Below are positions 21,057 through 31,688 of a stretch of 47,609 nt of DNA, piece by piece (the stretch's first letter is position 1; each line of letters begins with the position of its first letter). The DNA lies in NCBI RefSeq assembly GCF_000281045.1, contig NW_008246149.1, positions 166,353 through 213,961 of the forward strand, given 5' to 3'. The position numbers and the translations under genes are program-made. The notes under the pieces are model-generated. The model was not told where the DNA came from. It did not search any database and saw nothing but the letters and a program-made list of their open reading frames with translations. This DNA is from Saprolegnia diclina VS20 (lineage: Eukaryota; Oomycota; Saprolegniomycetes; Saprolegniales; Saprolegniaceae).

Positions 21057-21410
21057 GTCGGCTCCTCGAGCGGAACTGGGAACAGAAGTGAGTTCGGTGA
21101 CCAACATTCTTTTGTTGCACGATCGATACTGCCAGGTTTCCGTTCCTGATTGGGTGCCCGCGAGAAGAGTGATGGCCTTGAAGTGCCATATTGGTGCCAA
21201 CGCAGCGCTGACGACGCCCTGTACACGCAGCGACATCATCGTGGCTTCTGCGCCCAACATAGTCGTCTACTATGACGCCATGCATGCTCTTGCGTATTCT
21301 AAAATGGAGTGCATGGAGCTGGTCGACCTCTCCGACGACCCAAGTCCTCTGAACGCGGTGATCACCGTCTGAGCCTGCAACTGGCATTTGACAAAGAAAA
21401 ACAGCATGCA
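21057..21410. promoter_or_regulatory. Short spacer between same-strand genes
   Basis: Holds the decarboxylase promoter and the 3' end of the DUF4419 gene. The low end keeps an open frame in phase with the decarboxylase, so part could be coding if an upstream ATG is used. Nothing else was recognised. Confidence 0.35.
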
Positions 21411-22655
21411 TTAGCTGGCGTCCCCTTCTGGGTTGAAGTTGGCCGCCGACGCAACTTTAAATTGTTCCAAAATTTTGGTGATGAACAATTCGTCGTCGGT
21501 CGGTGGTGCGGCCTCGCCGTCCTTGAGCACGATCGCCCAGCTCGCACGCGGTGCAATCGATGCCTTGTCGTCGCCGATGCCGTAGCCCATGTGACCCGCA
21601 AACATGAGTGCCTTGCGCTCCGTCCCATTGTCGTCGAGGGTCACGTCGACCGTGAGGTATCCTGGCGGAATACAGTCACTGTCGACAAGGGGGTACGGCA
21701 GCGTGACTTCCTCGGAAAAAAAGTCGCCAGGCTTCAAGGCGCATAGATCCACATCGGGCTTGATTCGCACCTCGTACAACGTTCGCTTGTCTCCTTGCCA
21801 CTCGCCCTTGTCGTTGAAGACACAAAAGACGCTGAGCCAGCCGCTGATGTAGTCGGTGCCCGACCCGGCATGGTGATGGCTGCAAATGCTGTTCCAGAAC
21901 GCCACATCGACATCGCCGGTGGCCGATGCAACAAACTGGTCGAGGATCGGCGCCAGGAGCGTCGTCCACTCCTGCATGCGTGGCCCATACACGGCGAGCT
22001 TGTCGAGGCGGTTGCGAATGGCTTTCCAGTCGTCGACGGTGCCGAGCAGTGTCACGTGCGGAATGCCGCAGAGAAAGCCACACTTGTAGCTAAAGTACTT
22101 CTTCATCGTCGCCATGAGCACGACGCTAGCGACAATCACGTCGTGGTCCGTCGTCGTCGAGAAGGACGGAAGCAACCAGTGCTTGAGGCTCGGGTCCACG
22201 ACGTGGTCGTCCATGAGGTCGACCCACTGCGTCGCGAACGCACCAAAGTCGGCCGTCCACAGCGACGCATTGGAGCGGATCGTGAGCTCCTTCTGGCCGT
22301 CGTGCGTCACGAGCAAGTGCCGGAGCTCGTCCGCGTTGGCGACAACGTACAGACCGAATTGCGTGAGAATCGCGAGCCACACGTCGTCGGGGCGGAGCAC
22401 GAGGTCGTGGTGGTTGTTGTATGCTTCCATGACGCCACGGACAAAGCCACTCTCCGAGGCAACAACGGGCCCAAGTTTGCCAGCTTGGACGATCGTCTTG
22501 CAGCCGCCTTTTTTAAATTCAGGCAGGAACGTCACGGGCGAGTCGTCGTCGACGGCGACGCCTTGGCACCGAGTGCGCTCGACAGACGCGACGGCGAATG
22601 TGACCACCGCAGTTAATTCAAATGTGCACTGGCACATCAGGTTGCCGTTGTGCAT
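21411..22655 (-). CDS. DUF4419 domain protein, 414 aa
   Basis: Single exon. The core matches what I recall of the DUF4419 family found in fungi, oomycetes and some bacteria: LRPDDVWLAILTQFGLYV, then ADELRHLLVTHDGQKEL, a central WKAIRNRLDKL, a Trp/His-containing FWNSICSHHHAG, and DYISGWLSVFCVF. No biochemical role is established to my knowledge. The N-terminal ~25 residues are hydrophobic enough (CTFELTAVVTFAVAS) to be a weak signal anchor, though the true start may lie further in. It follows the decarboxylase gene on the same strand. No functional link is evident. Confidence 0.8.
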   Translation of the reverse strand: MHNGNLMCQCTFELTAVVTFAVASVERTRCQGVAVDDDSPVTFLPEFKKGGCKTIVQAGKLGPVVASESGFVRGVMEAYNNHHDLVLRPDDVWLAILTQFGLYVVANADELRHLLVTHDGQKELTIRSNASLWTADFGAFATQWVDLMDDHVVDPSLKHWLLPSFSTTTDHDVIVASVVLMATMKKYFSYKCGFLCGIPHVTLLGTVDDWKAIRNRLDKLAVYGPRMQEWTTLLAPILDQFVASATGDVDVAFWNSICSHHHAGSGTDYISGWLSVFCVFNDKGEWQGDKRTLYEVRIKPDVDLCALKPGDFFSEEVTLPYPLVDSDCIPPGYLTVDVTLDDNGTERKALMFAGHMGYGIGDDKASIAPRASWAIVLKDGEAAPPTDDELFITKILEQFKVASAANFNPEGDAS

Positions 22656-23419
22656 ACATGGCGCAGCGGCAGACTCTACAACCCAACAGCACGAGTAACG
22701 TTACCGGTGCGAATGCGACAGTAATTCGAACGCGCGTCGATTTTTCGATATGAATGATTTTTCCTGCTCCAATAGTGTACAATAATACACATTACTAACT
22801 TTACTACACAAAGAAAACTCCCTTTTAAATCTTTAAATCTCCGATCCCGACAGAAGGGCGTTTTTGCGACGACTAAATCGTTGCAGCGAGACTATTGAGT
22901 CGCTGATTGGCCATCAGCGGACATCAGAAAGAGCAATGGACCAAATTGCACTTGCCAAAGGATGCAATTCTCCAAGTTTAAACCGATTGGCGCTTGAGAA
23001 ACTGTGTATCAACTTGATGTTTTTGAAACGGTGGTTTGGTCTAGGCATCTATCAACGACAACCCACGCTGCGAATGTTGCCCCGCTTTGCTATGGACATC
23101 TCGCAGCTTCTTCCATTCCGTGACCTGCATATGAGACAATGTATTTAATCTCGAGTTCCTAGCGCCACGCATTTGATACTTTACAAATTTCCTTGATAGA
23201 AACTTGAGTGTATCCAGTGTATCCAAGTGGATATTCTCTTGTGGACCGTCGCGACGACAAATGTCTCGCATCCATGCGGGGAAGGGACAGATTCGGCAAT
23301 GTTATCTTCGGCAAGCGTGTGTACTAGTTCCGACACAAGCTCGACGTCAACCGAGTGTAGAACGCAACGTGGGGTGCATGTTGGCCATTTTTAAACTAAG
23401 AAACACTAGACATCAAATT
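22656..23419. other. Intergenic, no supported gene
   Basis: AT-rich just upstream of the DUF4419 start (22740-22850), then ordinary spacer up to the first transporter's stop. Short frames only. Confidence 0.45.
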
Positions 23420-25159
23420 TTACTTGGACGGGGTAGCCACTTGGAGCTTGAAGCCGAGGATCGAGTCCTTCTTCTCGCCGACAATCTGGCTTGTGAGCGA
23501 CGGGCGCACCGAGTTGAGCCCCGTGTACTCATGGTGGAGCATCGCGGCCCAGCCGTTTTGGCCTTCGCTGTACCGGTGGCCATAGACAAAGTACGAGAGG
23601 ACCGCGAGGCCGACCCAGCCGCAGCACAGACCAATGTCCCGCGCTCCCATCTGCGCAATGAGGTACCAGTTGCACGTGATCGCGAGCGCCGGCACGAACG
23701 GCACGAGCGGCGACCGGTACATGTCGGGCGACCCGACGTTTTGGGGGCAGAGGTAGTAAATCGCAAACGTGATGGCGACGACCGCAGCGAGGAGCACCAA
23801 GGACGCGACGAGGTATCCGTTCGCAGGCTCGGTCGCAACCACATAACCTTTTTGGAAGAGAAACATCGAGGCGAGCGAGACGGCCACGAGTGCGCCGGTC
23901 AGCTTGTACGCAATCTTCGGCGCGGCCTCGCGGGTCCGGACCAAAATGAGCGCCGAGTTGGTCATGTTGAAGCCGACCAGAATACCGAGCGAGACCAAGT
24001 TCCAGAGATAGTCGAACGGCACGAGCAGCGCAATGATGGTGAAGAAGATGCCCGTGATCAGCGTGTTCCAGAATAGGTTGCCTTTCTTGTCGACTTTGCC
24101 AAAGATGGGCGGGCAGAGACCGTCGACAGCCATCGCGTACAAGACACGCGGCTGCGCGAGGAACCCGACAAGGACCACGATCGGCATCGTGCAGACCTCG
24201 CCAATGTGCACGATCGTACCTGCCCAGTTGTAGCCTTGGTACTGAAAGCCCGCGGAGAAGTAAAAGCCGTTTGACGGGTTGGCGTCGTACGGCATCATGC
24301 CCGCGAGCGCGAGCGACGCAAAGGAGCTGAGCACCATCGTGCCGAGGATGACGCCAATGACCGCGCGCGGGACCGTCTTGCGCGGGTTCTTGGCCTCGGC
24401 AGCCATGCAGCAGACCTCGTCAAACCCCGTGTACCCAAAGAACGCCTGCGACGCGCCGAGCATGACGCCTTGGACACCAAACTGCGAGGCCGCGTCGGCG
24501 GTCGCGGGGACAAGCGGCGGCACGAACGGCTTGAAGTTCTCTGGTTGCGTCGCGATGAAGCCGACAATGATGATGAAGAGGACGACGCTGATCTTGATCG
24601 TCGTCACAACGTTGATGAAATGCTTGCCAAAGCGGATGCCAATCAAAACGATGCTGACGCAGACCGCCATGCAGAGCGCGCCGAGGAAGCTCGCGCGCGA
24701 ATCGTTGAGCCAATTTGCCGACGTCGAGCCCTCGGGAAGACCTTCTTTGACCCATTCTTGGACTTTGTCGGCCCACGAGCGCGCAACGCCGGCCGAGCAA
24801 ATGCCATACTCGAGCGTCAAGAGCCAGCCAGCGACCACGGCCGGGAGCTCGCCGAGACCGTAGTACGAGTAGGCGTACGTCGAGCCGGATGACGGCACGA
24901 GCGAACTCATTTCCATGTACGCAAAGCCATTGAGAATGCACGAGAAGCCAGCAATGAGCCACGAGAGAAATGCGGCAGCGCCTGCAGTCTTGCTGATGAT
25001 GTCGCCGGTCGTCGCAAAGACACCAGAGCCCACGGTAGACCCGACGCCGATGAGGATGAGGTCGACGAGCCCGAGCTCACGCGGCAGTTCCTCCTTGCGC
25101 TCTTCGGCGTCAATGACCTCGATGGGCTTGGTGCGGAACATTGCCGTGAGGAGACCCAT
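23420..25159 (-). CDS. Cationic-amino-acid-transporter-like permease (APC/CAT), copy 1, 579 aa
   Basis: Single exon, about 14 hydrophobic segments. N-terminal MFRTKPIEVI and EERKEELPRELG precede the first helix (LILIGVGSTVGSGVFATTG), whose GSTVGSGVF loop is the substrate-binding unwound TM1 of the APC fold. GFDEVCCMAAEAKNP with PRAVIGVILG is the TM6-7 region typical of SLC7A1-4/CAT proteins. The family imports cationic or broad-range amino acids at the plasma membrane or vacuole. This is the most divergent of three tandem copies (for example MSSLVPSSGSTYAYSYYGLG where the others have YSYHxLG, and KVDKKGN where the others have KVEKNGN). The terminal ~40 residues are cytosolic. Confidence 0.9.
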   Translation of the reverse strand: MGLLTAMFRTKPIEVIDAEERKEELPRELGLVDLILIGVGSTVGSGVFATTGDIISKTAGAAAFLSWLIAGFSCILNGFAYMEMSSLVPSSGSTYAYSYYGLGELPAVVAGWLLTLEYGICSAGVARSWADKVQEWVKEGLPEGSTSANWLNDSRASFLGALCMAVCVSIVLIGIRFGKHFINVVTTIKISVVLFIIIVGFIATQPENFKPFVPPLVPATADAASQFGVQGVMLGASQAFFGYTGFDEVCCMAAEAKNPRKTVPRAVIGVILGTMVLSSFASLALAGMMPYDANPSNGFYFSAGFQYQGYNWAGTIVHIGEVCTMPIVVLVGFLAQPRVLYAMAVDGLCPPIFGKVDKKGNLFWNTLITGIFFTIIALLVPFDYLWNLVSLGILVGFNMTNSALILVRTREAAPKIAYKLTGALVAVSLASMFLFQKGYVVATEPANGYLVASLVLLAAVVAITFAIYYLCPQNVGSPDMYRSPLVPFVPALAITCNWYLIAQMGARDIGLCCGWVGLAVLSYFVYGHRYSEGQNGWAAMLHHEYTGLNSVRPSLTSQIVGEKKDSILGFKLQVATPSK

Positions 25160-27425
25160 GTGTGCTGGTGGGACGATTGAGAAATGACTCGTAGAGACGC
25201 AGGGATAATATCATGGAAGTTACATGCCGCTTCCCGAGCAAATAATAAATCGCGTAGGCACGGTCATCGGCTGGGCGTCGTCTTGGGGCACGGCTCGCAC
25301 GTGTCACGCTACCACGTACCACGGTGGTTCCAACGACGCATTGACTTTTGGTTTTTGTTCGCGTCGTATGAGAGACACCAAACGACGTGGAGGTCATCGC
25401 GAACGTCAGTCGTCGTGGATGGATCCTCAACGTGCCGACAAGGCGTGTGCTTTTTCTTCATGTTAAAGTTTTGGTACGCAGAAACCAAAGTGCAATTTCA
25501 GACAATTTGCATCTGGACCATCCATTTTGGACTTGTTCGCTATCAGTCGGGTACAGTAGGATCCGCTGCGGAGTCTGTTTCGTCCATTGAATATAAGTTG
25601 TACAGAATACTAGAGTTGCTATTACGTTGTAGCTTGTGCAAAGAGTATGTGGGCGTCCGTCGCAGGCAACGTACGCAAATGAAATCGCGCAGTGGCCTCG
25701 CGTCGCGCCACGTCACAAACCAAGTGTGGGGCACGGACAGGTGCTGGAATTACGCGTTTGTGGGTGCGGGCACCGCATGTCGGGTTCGACGCCTTCGATT
25801 GGGCATCGCGACGGTAGCTAATACCATCGCAGCGTATGAGTCGACATGATGGAAGGATCCATGGAACCAACATGACTCCGAAAGCCTGATCCCTTCACCA
25901 CACGTTCAGCAGGCGCGACGCACTACAGTATAGTGTAGTCGACTGCATCAGGTGCTAGAGGCGCCAGGGCCGCAAAAGGTGAAGGAGACGTCAAGCTCCA
26001 ACCAGCCTTCGCTGTTGCTGCAATTCGAGCGATGGAACTCTCTGTTATCGTATACATCTCAACGAATGTAGTCTCCAACGTGCACGCCACTCGGACTTGC
26101 TAAAAGTAGGGCGACTCGTCCTACTTGTAGTGGCACCGTTGACTGGAGTATAAAACCTCGTGGGCCAGGCCAACAAGGTCTGTACCAGGCCAACTTGACG
26201 TTGTACGACTCTGAATGGACGCGTTAAGACGATTTGTTGGTACTCGCTTGCAGAGGATGTACATGCATGAGACTCGGCTCGGCTTTAAACCCTTGTAAAC
26301 AGTGGTTGTTGGCGCTAAATCCCTTTTCAATTCGCTTCGGATCGAAAGCATTTGGTTTGGGCAAGTAGGTTACGGCATCCGCGAGCTCTAAGATCAGGTC
26401 AGACTACTGTAGATGCAGTGTACATGTACAATACTAATATGTATATTGCTGCCAATGCGTATTTTAACCGTTCGATATGCCTCAGTGCTAGGCCGCGCCA
26501 AGCTCGGCCGCTCCACACTGAGACGCAGCTGTCGCTGCCTCGCCGACATGCTGAGGGTGCATAAGCTTGCTCGTCATCACAAAGTTTCCAAGGACCTCAT
26601 AGAGGGCATTGAGCACATACATGCAGGGGCTTCCTATCGACTTCACTTGGGTCTTCGTCGAGCGCGTTAGGCACTGGTTGTTTACCGCTCGGTATCAAGG
26701 TTCGATTATAGGGGGCTCCTGTGTTATCTCGTAGCCGTCGAGTACGAGATACAATAGTCAAGCATGACAAGGCTACCGGTACTAGTACACTAGTATCTCT
26801 CCAAAGAGACATGGATGGAGCGACGAGACGCTGCGTCGAAGCAAGTTCTGCATTTGGACCGTCCATTTCGAATGCGGTATCTTTTCTCGTCGCTGATTGG
26901 TCCACGCGGTATCCATACCAGCGCCAATCACATCATTGGACGTTAAACTCAGATCTTGGCGAAGGTGCTACGGTACAGTAGCTGGTAGCTTACGGTGCCT
27001 GCCACTCTACACGACGTAGGATGGGTGCATCCGTCGCACCGGTCGCGGTTGCGCAGTACGCAAATTGCTCCCAACCTACTGCTGCTGCAATCTCGCGACG
27101 CGCCGCTGGTCTTTAACGCTGCACCCACTGGACGATGGGAGGACTCAGTGTACGTTGCTGTGGCTTGTAACCAAGGACACGTCGGCGTCAAGCGCACGCC
27201 AGCAGCTCTCACAGCAACCGCACTGGACCTTCGAAGCGCTTGTCAAGGATGTTGGTGTACGGGCTTGCGGCATTTGTCTTCGCCAACTTGCTGCTCAAAG
27301 CCGTCGACCCACGTCTCGACATGAACCGGATGCAGGACTATACGACATGTACCAAGAGTGGTTTGCATTAAAAGAACCAACGACTACGTTATATACATCC
27401 ACGACACAACATCATGTCTAGGCTT
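25160..27425. other. 2.3-kb spacer between transporter copies 1 and 2
   Basis: No gene is supported. Open frames of 60-220 codons show no domain. A weakly similar pair of ~23-bp stretches (near 25509 and 26849, both with GGACC-TCCATTT) hints at a dispersed repeat. The region should include the promoter of copy 1. Confidence 0.4.
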
Positions 27426-29162
27426 CTAGTGCTGGTTGGCCTGGAGCGGCGCCTTGGCACTCAAAATGTTGTTGGTCTTTTCGCCGAGCATCGACGAGAG
27501 CGACGGGCGCACCGAGTTGTGACCGACGTAGCCGTCGTTGAGCATCGTGGCCCAGCCGTCCTTGCCAGCGCTGTTGCGGAAGCCGTAGGCAAAGTACGAG
27601 AGAATCGCGGCACCAATCCACGCAAAGCCGAGGCCAATGTCCTTGGCCGGCAGCTGCGCAATGAGGTACCAGTTGATCGTGATCGCGAGCGCCGGCACAA
27701 ACGGCACAAGCGGCGCGCGGTAGCAGTCCATGGGGCCAACCGACTGCGGGCACTTGACGTAGATGATGGTCGCGATGACAAAGACAAGCGCGAGCAAGAG
27801 CATCGACACGATGAGGTAGCCGTTGCCGCCTTCGACCGCCTCGACGTAGCCCTTCTGGAAGAGGAACATGGCGAGGAGGCCCGTCGCCACCATTGCGCCC
27901 GTGAGCTTGTATGCAATGTTGGCCGAGGATTCGCGCGTCCGGGAGAGCACGAGCGCCGAATTGGTCATGTTGAACGAGACCAAGATGCCAAACGACACCA
28001 TGTTCCAGAGCAGCGAGAAGGGCACGAAGAGCGCAATGATCGTAAAGAAGGCACCAGAGATGAGCGTGCACCAGAAGAGGTTGCCGTTCTTCTCGACCTT
28101 GCCAAAAATCTTGGGCAAGAGACCGTCGACCGACATGGCGTACATCAAACGGGGCTGCGCAAGGAACGAGATCAAGACGACGACCGGCATCGTACCCGTC
28201 TCACCAATGTGCACGATCGTCGAAGCCCACGTCGCGTTGACGTACTGGAAACCCGAGGAAAAGTAAAGGCCATTGTCAAGGGGCGCGTCGTACGGCACCA
28301 TGCACGAGAGTGCTAGCGACGCAAACGAACTGAGGAACATCGTGCCGAGCACGACGCCAATGACGGCGCGGGGCATGACGCGGCGCGGGTCCTTGGCCTC
28401 GGCGGCGAGGCAGCAGACTTCGTCAAAACCAACGTAGCCAAAGAAGGCCTGCGACGCGCCGAGCATGACGCCCTGGACGCCAAACTGGGCCGGGTCTTTC
28501 TCGGTCGCGGGGATCAGTTCGGGCACGAACGGCGAGAGGTTGTCCGTGTTGATGAACGAGAAACCGGCCACGATGACGAAGAGCACGACCGCGATCTTGG
28601 TCGTCGTGATCGTGTTGATAAAGATCTTGCCAAACTTGATGCCGCCGAGGAGAATCGCGACCGAGAGGATCATGACGAGGCACGCGAGGAAGCTGTAGTT
28701 CTCGTCATTGAGCCAGTCGACCTTGGTCGAGTTGATCGGGAGGTCTTCCTTGGCCCAGTCCTGGACCTTGGTGGCCCACGAGCGAGCAACGCCGGCGCCC
28801 GACATGCCGTACTCGAGCGTCAACAGCCACGCCGCAATGACGGCCGGGAGCTCGCCGAGAATGTGGTACGAGTAGGCGTACGTCGAGCCGGACGACGGGA
28901 TGATCGAACTCATCTCCATGTACGCAAAGCAGCTGAGGATGCACGAAAAGCCGGCAATCATCCACGAGATAAAGGCTGCGGCGCCGGCGGTCTGGCTGAT
29001 AATGTCGCCCGTCGTCGCAAAGACACCAGAGCCCACGGTACCACCGATACCGATTAGGATGAGATCGATGAGGCCGAGCTCACGAGGCAGCTCCTCCTTG
29101 CGCTCTTCGGCGTGGATGACCTCGATCGGCTTGGTCCGGAAGAGCGTGTCGATGATGCCCAT
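27426..29162 (-). CDS. Cationic-amino-acid-transporter-like permease (APC/CAT), copy 2, 578 aa
   Basis: Single exon, same length and start context as its neighbours (MGIIDTLFRTKPIEV). TM1 loop GGTVGSGVFATTG, the Glu-containing GFDEVCCLAAEAKDP, and a tail ending LSSMLGEKTNNIL. It is clearly closer to copy 3 than to copy 1: both share KDPRRVMPRAVIGV/T, QPRLMYAMSVDGLLPKIFG and AYGFRNSAGKDGWAT. An amino-acid importer is expected; substrate preference cannot be read. The upstream region carries paired CCAAT boxes in an inverted repeat (29403-29429). Confidence 0.9.
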   Translation of the reverse strand: MGIIDTLFRTKPIEVIHAEERKEELPRELGLIDLILIGIGGTVGSGVFATTGDIISQTAGAAAFISWMIAGFSCILSCFAYMEMSSIIPSSGSTYAYSYHILGELPAVIAAWLLTLEYGMSGAGVARSWATKVQDWAKEDLPINSTKVDWLNDENYSFLACLVMILSVAILLGGIKFGKIFINTITTTKIAVVLFVIVAGFSFINTDNLSPFVPELIPATEKDPAQFGVQGVMLGASQAFFGYVGFDEVCCLAAEAKDPRRVMPRAVIGVVLGTMFLSSFASLALSCMVPYDAPLDNGLYFSSGFQYVNATWASTIVHIGETGTMPVVVLISFLAQPRLMYAMSVDGLLPKIFGKVEKNGNLFWCTLISGAFFTIIALFVPFSLLWNMVSFGILVSFNMTNSALVLSRTRESSANIAYKLTGAMVATGLLAMFLFQKGYVEAVEGGNGYLIVSMLLLALVFVIATIIYVKCPQSVGPMDCYRAPLVPFVPALAITINWYLIAQLPAKDIGLGFAWIGAAILSYFAYGFRNSAGKDGWATMLNDGYVGHNSVRPSLSSMLGEKTNNILSAKAPLQANQH

Positions 29163-29402
29163 GCTCTACTGCGGCCGACAAAGAAAAAGGCAAAGTGAGC
29201 TTCCCAAACGGCAAACTCAGACTAAGATCTTGTTTTTTGCGAGATAGAAATTCGGCTTTTTCTCTTGAAGTTTCTATACCCATTTTGTGAGAAGGCGAAA
29301 AAGTACAGTCCCAGCTGGCACAGCGTGGGACGACCAGCTCCTTGAAGCTCAAGAGCAGGTGCACGCGCTCGGATTGGCTAAGAAAAACTTCGAATCGCAT
29401 CG

Positions 29403-29429
29403 GATTGGTCAACATATTTTTGACCAATC
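29403..29429. promoter_or_regulatory. Inverted pair of CCAAT boxes
   Basis: GATTGGTCAA (29403-29412) and TTGACCAATC (29420-29429) form a perfect 10-bp inverted repeat with a 7-nt loop, each arm containing a CCAAT box. It lies ~240 bp upstream of transporter copy 2. A further ATTGG is at ~29373. Confidence 0.45.
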
Positions 29430-30740
29430 AAATGTTGTCCAGCTATGTTCGAATCGCCCACGTCTCTCTGGCTTCCCGCAAGCTTGGTGGGTGGTTTGTA
29501 TGCATTGGTCGTGATCAGATGGGCACACACATACCACCTGCCACGCCCAGCTGGTGCGACCCAACTTCAATTGGATCCAAGGCAGCTCCATTTCGGCAAT
29601 CTGGTCGGTCGCGCAGTGTGGAGAATGCCCCGCTACTTCCTTTTCATAGCTCCCGTCCCGTGCTGCAGGAAGGGAATGGGCCATGTAAGGGACGGACAGG
29701 TATGCCGTTTTACCCACCACATCGCTGACTGCAGACTATCCACCGCCATACATACCGTACTAGGTATTGTTACGAAGCCAGATAGCACGCTGCAATGCAT
29801 CGCTTTTTTGTCAGCCGAGGAAGGTCTATACTATGTCATGTACAGAGAGTACACGCCATATCAAGCAATGTTTGTACTGCAACGAGGATGCCATCCATTT
29901 AAACTCGTAGCTGTTGTTGTCATCGGGTGGCTCATCGGGTCCTCTTCGCCGCTGCAAATTCGTGTGGTCGGTCAGCGACACTGCGCGGACACGGATACAC
30001 GTTCGTAGAGAACCGTCACCTGGATGTGTCATCCAGACGCGCACCCAGACGCGTGATGGAACGGACACAGGTCATGGTCTTGCGACTCCTAGTTTGCGCA
30101 CAAGCGAGTTGCAAGTGTAGGCATCGCACCATGAACGTTCTTTCGCCGAAATGAGTCGGCGTGGTTGGCCTTTATCTGAGTAGCGAAGGTGCGTTATTTG
30201 TGCCGTCTGATTCGAATTCAACGACGTGACATCTTCTCAGCCTTTACGGATGTTGCACTTCGAAGTACCAGCCGCGATTTAGACATCGCGTACTCTTCTG
30301 CAGTTTGTTTTACCACAGCAGTTTTATTGAATCAAACGGATCGTGCGGTCGGGTCGTGCTGCAGTTCCAAGGTGGTGCTTTGTCGTTGTCGTGTGGGTCG
30401 TGTGGACGGCGCAGGCCGGATGAGCTACTCAGTCGGTGGTCGCCATTCATTCATCTTGGCGCTCGGCGATCATCTTCTGCCTATATGTCCAGTATGCAAA
30501 AGTGCAAGCGATTAGCTTGGGCGGTGCGCGGAAGTGCTGGAGGAGATGGGTTTGGGATACGTGGCGCGAAATTGCGATGGGCTGGCAGGATGTGCACCGA
30601 CCGTAAAGAAACGTGGACCAACATCAAAGTGATCACGCCATGGACAACACTCGATGCCGAAACTCATACTGTCAGAGTGTTGGTGTCTGATTTGTTGAGC
30701 AGTCCACTTGCCTCTATTCTCTACTGGTACTTTTCGAAAT

Positions 30741-30796
30741 ATATACCATTCGATCTCGTGCAATAAAAGTTTATCGCATGAGATCGAATGGTATAT
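30741..30796. repeat. 21-bp inverted repeat (hairpin)
   Basis: Arms 30741-30761 (ATATACCATTCGATCTCGTGC minus the last base, then C) and 30776-30796 match with one mismatch; the 14-nt loop includes AATAAA. Too far from either transporter gene to be an obvious transcript end. It could be a tiny MITE-like remnant or a structured RNA. Confidence 0.6.
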
Positions 30797-31528
30797 TTTC
30801 GGTCGACGACAACGCACGAGACCAATGCTGATGTTCCCGCGGAGAGCTCCGTCCGTGAGCGAGACAGAGGCTCGCAGGCGTCATGTACAGGGATGACGTC
30901 CACCGCAGCACCCATGTCTGAGTCGCCTCCCGTCTGAGTCGACAGGCAACGTCGCATCGGCATTTGCTTCTCGTGCAGACGACCCTTTGAGTAGTTCTTG
31001 GTTGTAGCAACGATGGAAGAGGCATCGCGCTCGCCGCAGTAGATCCGCTTCGATCATGTCCAAGCAAGCCATGGATTTGCAGTAATTTGGCAGCAGCACC
31101 ACGTCGCGGTTCAACGACAAAGTCACCATCATCGCCTCGCCGGACGGACGGCAGCCGTGACCAAGCCATACCGACGGAAGCCCTCCAAGCCCTGTGCAGA
31201 AAGCAAGAAGCAGCAATGAATTTGCCAACGTTCTAGGCACAAGACGACGTGCTTTTGCCGCGCACCAGAGCCTCTGCGAGGCAGGTTTGGATACGAGGTC
31301 CATCAACCCGCATTGATTCATTGATGATAACGGTTCATCTCGGTATTCTTTGATTCGGATGGACGCCCCTTACGGTCGAGCGAGAATGCGAGTGTCTAGT
31401 CGCTTCCAAATGCAATGGAAAGCGGATTCCGACTTTTGTCGTGTCGAGAATCTACTAGTTCTGCATCATTGGTACTGCATATCGACACTGAGTCTGAGTG
31501 CAGAACACTGCCGCGCGACGTCCAGCTT

Positions 31529-31574
31529 AGGGCTGACCCAGCCCTGGACATAGAGCTAACCCAGCCCCAGACAT
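31529..31574 (+). repeat. Two-copy 23-bp tandem repeat
   Basis: Units 31529-31551 and 31552-31574 both read AGxGCTxACCCAGCCC then xxxGACAT, with about four differences. It lies ~115 bp beyond the 3' end of transporter copy 3. Confidence 0.55.
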
Positions 31575-31688
31575 AATAACGCCATGACAATAACTGCGCA
31601 AACGACCGGTACGAAGAGCGGGAGCCCAAAAGTAGTTGAACGACACGTGAATTTTTAAAAATGATTCGTCTACAATGTACAATACGCT

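Larger units (their letters stand above)
29163..31688. other. 2.5-kb spacer between transporter copies 2 and 3
   Basis: No gene is supported. It holds an inverted repeat of CCAAT boxes (29403-29429), a 21-bp hairpin (30741-30796) and a two-copy 23-bp tandem repeat (31529-31574). Short frames have no recognisable content. Confidence 0.5.

Noticed and set aside
27023-27421. Plus-strand frame following a TAG, with RRWSLTLHPLDDG, briefly reminiscent of oomycete START-like proteins
   Set aside because: Similarity rests on a few residues, no other exon was found, and it ends close to the transporter's 3' end.
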